Below are positions 60,501 to 64,000 of a stretch of DNA of 64,000 nucleotides, in pieces. The stretch comes from Verrucosispora sp. NA02020 (lineage in GTDB: Bacteria > Actinomycetota > Actinomycetes > Mycobacteriales > Micromonosporaceae), in assembly GCF_013364215.1 (NCBI RefSeq), contig NZ_CP054923.1, forward strand, positions 3,410,001 to 3,474,000, read 5' to 3'. The notes beneath the pieces are model-generated. The model made no database searches. It saw only the letters and a program-made list of their open reading frames with translations, and was not told where the DNA came from. Numbering within the stretch: the first letter of the stretch is position 1; the number at the start of each line of letters is the position of its first letter. Position numbers and translations under genes: made by a program.

Positions 60501-61193
60501 GGCGGAGACCTCCGCCGGCCGGGTACCCCCGGCCGCCAGCACCGTGACCAGCAGCGCGTCGGCCCGGCCGAGCGTGGCCAGCAGGTCCGGCTCGGGGGCG
60601 CGCAGGCTCGCGCAGAACACCGGCAGTGGCACGCCACCGGCCTGCTCGACGGCCGCGCAGAGCCCCTCCACGAAGGCGGTGTTGCCGCTGAGCTGGTGGG
60701 CCCGGTAATAGAGGATGCCCACGGTCGGCCCGGTCCCCGTCGGGGCCGGACGTGACATCACCCCCCAGGTGGGGTGCGCGACCGGCGGCGCGAAGCCGTG
60801 GCCGGTCAGCAGCACCGTGTCACTGAGGAACGCGTGCAGCTCGCGGAGATTGTCCGGACCGCCCTGCGCCAGGTAGGCGTGCGCCTGGGCGGCGATGCCC
60901 CGGGTCACCGTGGAGCGGGCCATCAGGTCGGCGTCGGGAAGCTGTTCACCGCCGAGGGCGACCACCGGCACGTCGCCGCCGAGCAGCGTGTCCAGGCCAC
61001 GCTGCCACATCCGGTAACCGCCGAGGATGCGGACCACCACCAGGTCCACGCCGGCCGTCAGGTCGGCCAGTGCCTCCGGTTCCTCGCCGACGCGGGCCGG
61101 GTTCGCCAGCCGGTACGTCGCACCGCTGGACCGGGCGCTGAGCAGGTCGGTGTCCGAGGTGGACAGCAGTAGGATCACGCCGTCACCGGGCAT
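57540..61193 (-). CDS. cobN: Cobaltochelatase large subunit
   Basis: 1217 residues from the ATG at 61193, with GGGGAGGAG upstream; the longer frame lies in the riboswitch. CobN hallmarks include [99 protein letters not shown] and [20 protein letters not shown]. It carries the active site for ATP-dependent cobalt insertion and works with the fused BchI/BchD-like protein encoded at 52528. Monocistronic and leftward. Confidence 0.97.
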   Translation of the reverse strand: [1217 protein letters not shown]

Positions 61194-61234
61194 GGTTGAC
61201 TCCTCCCCGGGTCCGCGCCCGTGGCCGTCGGTCG

Positions 61235-61350
61235 CGGTCGACCGGAGTGTCTGGCTCGCGGCCCGGCACGTGGCCGGACCGGTGACAGTGGCGGGACCGC
61301 CCCGGACTCGCACCGGGTTCCTCCGCACCGACCGCGTGATGCTGATCTCG
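61235..61350 (-). promoter_or_regulatory. Cobalamin riboswitch upstream of cobN
   Basis: Read on the minus strand: GGAGGAACCCGGTGCGAGTC, GGGGCGGTCCC, the B12-box GCCACTG (61286-61292), then GAGCCAGACACTC. The core is nearly identical to the switch at 52310-52460. It ends about 45 bases before the cobN start. Boundaries approximate. Confidence 0.9.
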
Positions 61351-61389
61351 GCGCATTCCGTGCCGAGAGTCTGACTCTACGATGAGCAC

Positions 61390-62589
61390 GTGCCCGCTGT
61401 CTCCTCCCCGTCCGGCCGTTCCGGCGCCGACCGGTGTCCCGGGGCGCTTCGGGCCCACCAGGCCGCCGACGGTCTGCTGGTCCGCGTCCGGCTTCCCGGC
61501 GGCCGGTTGAGCACGTCACAGCTACGCCGGCTGGCGGCCACCGCCCGACGCGACGCCGACGGCACGCTGGAGCTGACCTCGCGGGCGAACGTGCAGCTCC
61601 GCGGCATCCCCGACCAGGTGGCGGTGGACCGCATCGCCGCCGTCCTGGTCGAGTCGGGGCTGCTGCCCAGCGCCACCCACGAGACGGTCCGCAACATCGT
61701 CGCCTCACCGCTGAGCGGCCTGGAGCACGACGGGCGGCCCGACGTACGGCCGGTGGTGGCCCGGGTCGACGAGGCGCTCTGCGCCTGTCCCGATCTCGCC
61801 GACCTCAGCGGCCGTTTCCTCATCGCCGTCGACGACGGCCGGGGTGACGTCGCCGCCCTCGGCGCGGACCTGTGCTGGCTGGCCGACCCGGGCGCGCTGC
61901 TGGTGGCGGGACGCGACGTCGGGCTGCGGGCCGACGCCGACGAGGCGGCTGAGACGATCGTCGCCGCCGCCCGGGCCTTCCTGCGCCACCGGGCCGGCCG
62001 GCGGGACGTGTGGCGGGTGGCCGACCTGCCCGAGGCACCCGCCGCCATCGTCGCGGCACTGGGCGGGTCGCACGCCGCGCCGGTCGACGTGCCGCGCTAC
62101 GGCCCGCCGCCGGTCGGTCCGGACCCGGCCGGGTTCGTGGTCGCCGCCGCACCCCTGGGCCGGCTCACCGCCGCGCAGGCCGAGGCGGTCGCGGCGCTGA
62201 CCGACGGGCCGGTGGTGGTGACCCCGTGGCGGACCGTCGTCGTGGTCGCCGCACCCGAGTCGGCGGTGCCGGTGCTGACCGGTGCCGGGCTGGTCGTCGA
62301 TCCCGCCTCGCCCTGGGTCGGGGTGACCGCCTGCGCGGGCCGACCCGGTTGCGGCAGCGCGTTGGCCGACGTCCGCGCCGACGCCACGGCCGCACTGACC
62401 GCCGCCACACCGCCCGCCGACGACGCGCTTCCCCTGCACTGGGCGGGCTGTGACCGGTGCTGCGGCCGACCGTCCGGTCCGGCTGCCCTGGCGGTGGCCA
62501 CCGGCGCCGGTTACCGTGTCGCCGGTCCCCGAGGGGATCACCACGGCCCGCTGTCCGAGCGGGTGGCACAGGCACGGAGACCACGATGA
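61390..62589 (+). CDS. cobG: Precorrin-3B synthase
   Basis: 399 residues from the GTG at 61390; no clear ribosome site precedes it. The protein is a nitrite/sulfite-reductase-like fold with two ferredoxin-like half domains ([37 protein letters not shown]) and C-terminal iron-sulfur cysteines in [15 protein letters not shown] and [14 protein letters not shown]. CobG uses oxygen to hydroxylate precorrin-3A, a mark of the aerobic route. Its TGA overlaps the cobH ATG (ATGA). Divergent from cobN; the riboswitch between them is on the cobN strand. Confidence 0.92.
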   Translation: MPAVSSPSGRSGADRCPGALRAHQAADGLLVRVRLPGGRLSTSQLRRLAATARRDADGTLELTSRANVQLRGIPDQVAVDRIAAVLVESGLLPSATHETVRNIVASPLSGLEHDGRPDVRPVVARVDEALCACPDLADLSGRFLIAVDDGRGDVAALGADLCWLADPGALLVAGRDVGLRADADEAAETIVAAARAFLRHRAGRRDVWRVADLPEAPAAIVAALGGSHAAPVDVPRYGPPPVGPDPAGFVVAAAPLGRLTAAQAEAVAALTDGPVVVTPWRTVVVVAAPESAVPVLTGAGLVVDPASPWVGVTACAGRPGCGSALADVRADATAALTAATPPADDALPLHWAGCDRCCGRPSGPAALAVATGAGYRVAGPRGDHHGPLSERVAQARRPR

Positions 62590-63215
62590 GTTACGACTAC
62601 GTCCGCGAGGGCGCCGAGATCTACCGCCGCTCGTTCGCCACCATCCGCGCCGAGACCGACCTGTCCCGCTTCCCCGCCGACGTCGCCCGGGTGGTGGTGC
62701 GCATGATCCACGCCTGCGGCATGGTCGACCTGGTCGACGACGTGGAGGCGCACCCCGAGGTGGTCGCCGCCGGGTACGCCGCACTGGCCGCCGGTGCGCC
62801 GGTGCTCTGCGACGCGGCGATGGTCGCCGCCGGGATCACCCGCACCCGGCTGCCCGCCGACAACGAGGTGGTGTGCACGCTGCGTGATCCGGCGGTGCCC
62901 GATTTGGCCCGGCAGTTCGGCACCACCCGCAGCGCCGCCGCCATGGAGTTGTGGCGGGACCGGCTCGACGGCGCCGTGGTCGCCATCGGCAACGCCCCGA
63001 CCTCCCTGTTCCGGCTGCTGGAACTCGTCGACGAGGGCGCGGGTCGGCCGGCGGCGGTGGTGGGCGTACCGGTCGGGTTCATCGGCGCGGCCGAGTCCAA
63101 GCAGGCGCTGGCCACGCATCCGGCCCGGATCCCGTACCTGGTCGTGCAGGGTCGTCGGGGCGGCAGCGCCGTCACCGCGGCGGCCGTGAACGGCATCGCG
63201 AGCGAGGTGGAGTGA
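62586..63215 (+). CDS. cobH: Precorrin-8X methylmutase
   Basis: 209 residues. The family signature is plain: [36 protein letters not shown] with the catalytic His, [20 protein letters not shown] and [17 protein letters not shown]. It moves the C11 methyl to C12, giving hydrogenobyrinate. Coupled to cobG by a 4-base overlap; the cobI ATG follows its stop by two bases. Confidence 0.96.
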   Translation: MSYDYVREGAEIYRRSFATIRAETDLSRFPADVARVVVRMIHACGMVDLVDDVEAHPEVVAAGYAALAAGAPVLCDAAMVAAGITRTRLPADNEVVCTLRDPAVPDLARQFGTTRSAAAMELWRDRLDGAVVAIGNAPTSLFRLLELVDEGAGRPAAVVGVPVGFIGAAESKQALATHPARIPYLVVQGRRGGSAVTAAAVNGIASEVE

Positions 63216-63217
63216 CC

Positions 63218-64000
63218 ATGGTGGAGCCCGGCACGCTCTACGGCGTCGGGGTCGGACCCGGCGACCCGGAACTGTTGACGGTCAAGGCGGCCCGGCTGAT
63301 CGCCGAGACCGACGTGGTCGCGTACTACTCGGCCCGGCACGGCCGCAGCATCGCCCGCTCCATCGTGGCCGGTCTGCTGCGGGAGGACCACGTACACGAG
63401 GCCCTGGTCTACCCGGTCACCACCGAGGGCACCGACGACCCGGCCGGCTACGAGGGCGTGATCCGCCGGTTCTACGACGACAGCGCCGAACGGCTGGCCG
63501 TCCACCTGGCCGCCGGACGCGACGTGGTGGTGCTCTGCGCGGGCGACCCGATGTTCTACGGCTCCTACATGTACCTGCACGAGCGGCTCGCGCACCGGTT
63601 CCCGGCCGAGGTGGTGCCGGGGGTGACCTCGATCAGCGCCGCCTCCGCCGTGCTGGGTCGGCCGCTCGTCGAACGCGACGAGGTGCTGACCGTCCTGCCC
63701 GGCACGCTGCCCGCCGAGGAACTCGCGCGGCGGCTCGCCGACACCGACGCCGCCGCCGTACTCAAGCTGGGCCGGACCTTCGACAACGTCCGCGCCGCCC
63801 TGGACGACGCGGGCCGACTGCCCGAGACCTGGTACGTGGAGCGGGCCACCTCACCACGCGGACGACACGCCCCGCTGGCCGACGTGTCCACCGACGAAGT
63901 GCCGTACTTCTCGCTGGCGTTGCTGCCCAGCCCGACCAGCGCCGCCAGCCGCGACGACCTGCCGGCACCCGGACCGGCGTCGGCGGGGGAGGTGGTCGTG
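63218..64000 (+). CDS. cobI: Precorrin-2 C20-methyltransferase, 3' end beyond right edge
   Basis: At least 261 codons, open to the window edge. ATG at 63218 with GGTGGAG upstream (an in-frame GTG at 63212 is the alternative). Motifs: LYGVGVGPGDPELLTVKAAR, VVVLCAGDPMFYGSYMYLHE, VPGVTSISAASAVLGRPL and VLKLGRTFDNVRAAL, typical of CobI/CbiL. A CobI chain normally ends near residue 245. Here a Pro/Ala segment (DLPAPGPASAGEVVV) follows without a stop, which suggests a CobI-CobJ fusion as in other actinobacteria. The second half is outside the window. Confidence 0.92.
   Translation, partial: MVEPGTLYGVGVGPGDPELLTVKAARLIAETDVVAYYSARHGRSIARSIVAGLLREDHVHEALVYPVTTEGTDDPAGYEGVIRRFYDDSAERLAVHLAAGRDVVVLCAGDPMFYGSYMYLHERLAHRFPAEVVPGVTSISAASAVLGRPLVERDEVLTVLPGTLPAEELARRLADTDAAAVLKLGRTFDNVRAALDDAGRLPETWYVERATSPRGRHAPLADVSTDEVPYFSLALLPSPTSAASRDDLPAPGPASAGEVVV

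Noticed and set aside
1..64000. CRISPR arrays, tRNA/rRNA genes, insertion sequences or prophage genes
   Set aside because: No regularly spaced repeats, no cloverleaf or rRNA-like segment, and no transposase, integrase or phage structural motif were seen.
49500..64000. Incomplete cobalamin pathway (no cobK or complete cobJ seen)
   Set aside because: The right end of the cluster is cut by the window, so absence cannot be inferred.

Overview
The window is very GC-rich (estimated above 70%), with short intergenic gaps, many GTG starts, many 4-base or 8-base gene overlaps, and BTAD-type regulation. The gene content (modular secreted xylanases, an oxygen-dependent cobalamin pathway with CobG/CobF/CobN, a CobB-CobA fusion) and a long AAGGAAGGG-type inverted repeat point to a filamentous actinomycete, most likely Micromonospora or a close relative in the Micromonosporaceae. 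No rRNA, tRNA, CRISPR array, insertion sequence or prophage gene was seen.

Left part (1-16.1 kb). Two leftward genes of unknown or surface-polysaccharide type run off the left edge. Behind them lies a decayed cytochrome P450 remnant, then a TetR regulator with a palindromic operator and a YtcJ-type amidohydrolase. Next come a secreted M14 metallopeptidase, a very large modular GH10 xylanase, a small membrane-anchored protein, a nitroreductase-like gene coupled to a tiny ORF, a divergent AfsR/SARP-type regulator and an alpha/beta hydrolase.

Catabolic island (16.3-40.3 kb). About 17 genes for nitrogenous small-molecule use lie together. A PotABCD-like importer (with a fused permease) sits with a succinate-semialdehyde-type aldehyde dehydrogenase and an omega-aminotransferase. 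A LacI regulator follows, then a thiamine-diphosphate decarboxylase of the AruI type with an aldehyde dehydrogenase, a class V aminotransferase and an SDR. A leftward pair encodes a phosphotriesterase-fold hydrolase and a GSAM-like aminotransferase. The divergent operon encodes a D-threonine-aldolase/D-serine-dehydratase-like enzyme, an N-acyl-D-amino-acid deacylase, a third aldehyde dehydrogenase, a deaminase-like amidohydrolase and an AceE-like E1 enzyme. A 13-bp sequence shared by the importer and lacI promoter regions suggests one LacI regulon; a separate inverted repeat covers the promoter of the D-amino-acid operon. Three probable aldehyde-forming steps each have a nearby aldehyde dehydrogenase. 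This island is the best candidate for an undescribed pathway; its substrate is not known from sequence.

Sugar region (40.7-49.4 kb). A GH11 xylanase shares a promoter element with the distant GH10 xylanase gene. A GntR-led operon follows: CUT1 sugar importer without its own ATPase, FGGY kinase, zinc alcohol dehydrogenase and DeoC/LsrF-type aldolase, which together make an import-phosphorylate-oxidise-cleave route.

Cobalamin region (49.5-64 kb). Leftward cobF-cobM-cobL; rightward fused chelatase, cobO and cobB-cobA behind a cobalamin riboswitch; leftward cobN behind a second riboswitch; and rightward cobG-cobH-cobI running off the right edge. Convergent genes are mostly separated by strong hairpin terminators.
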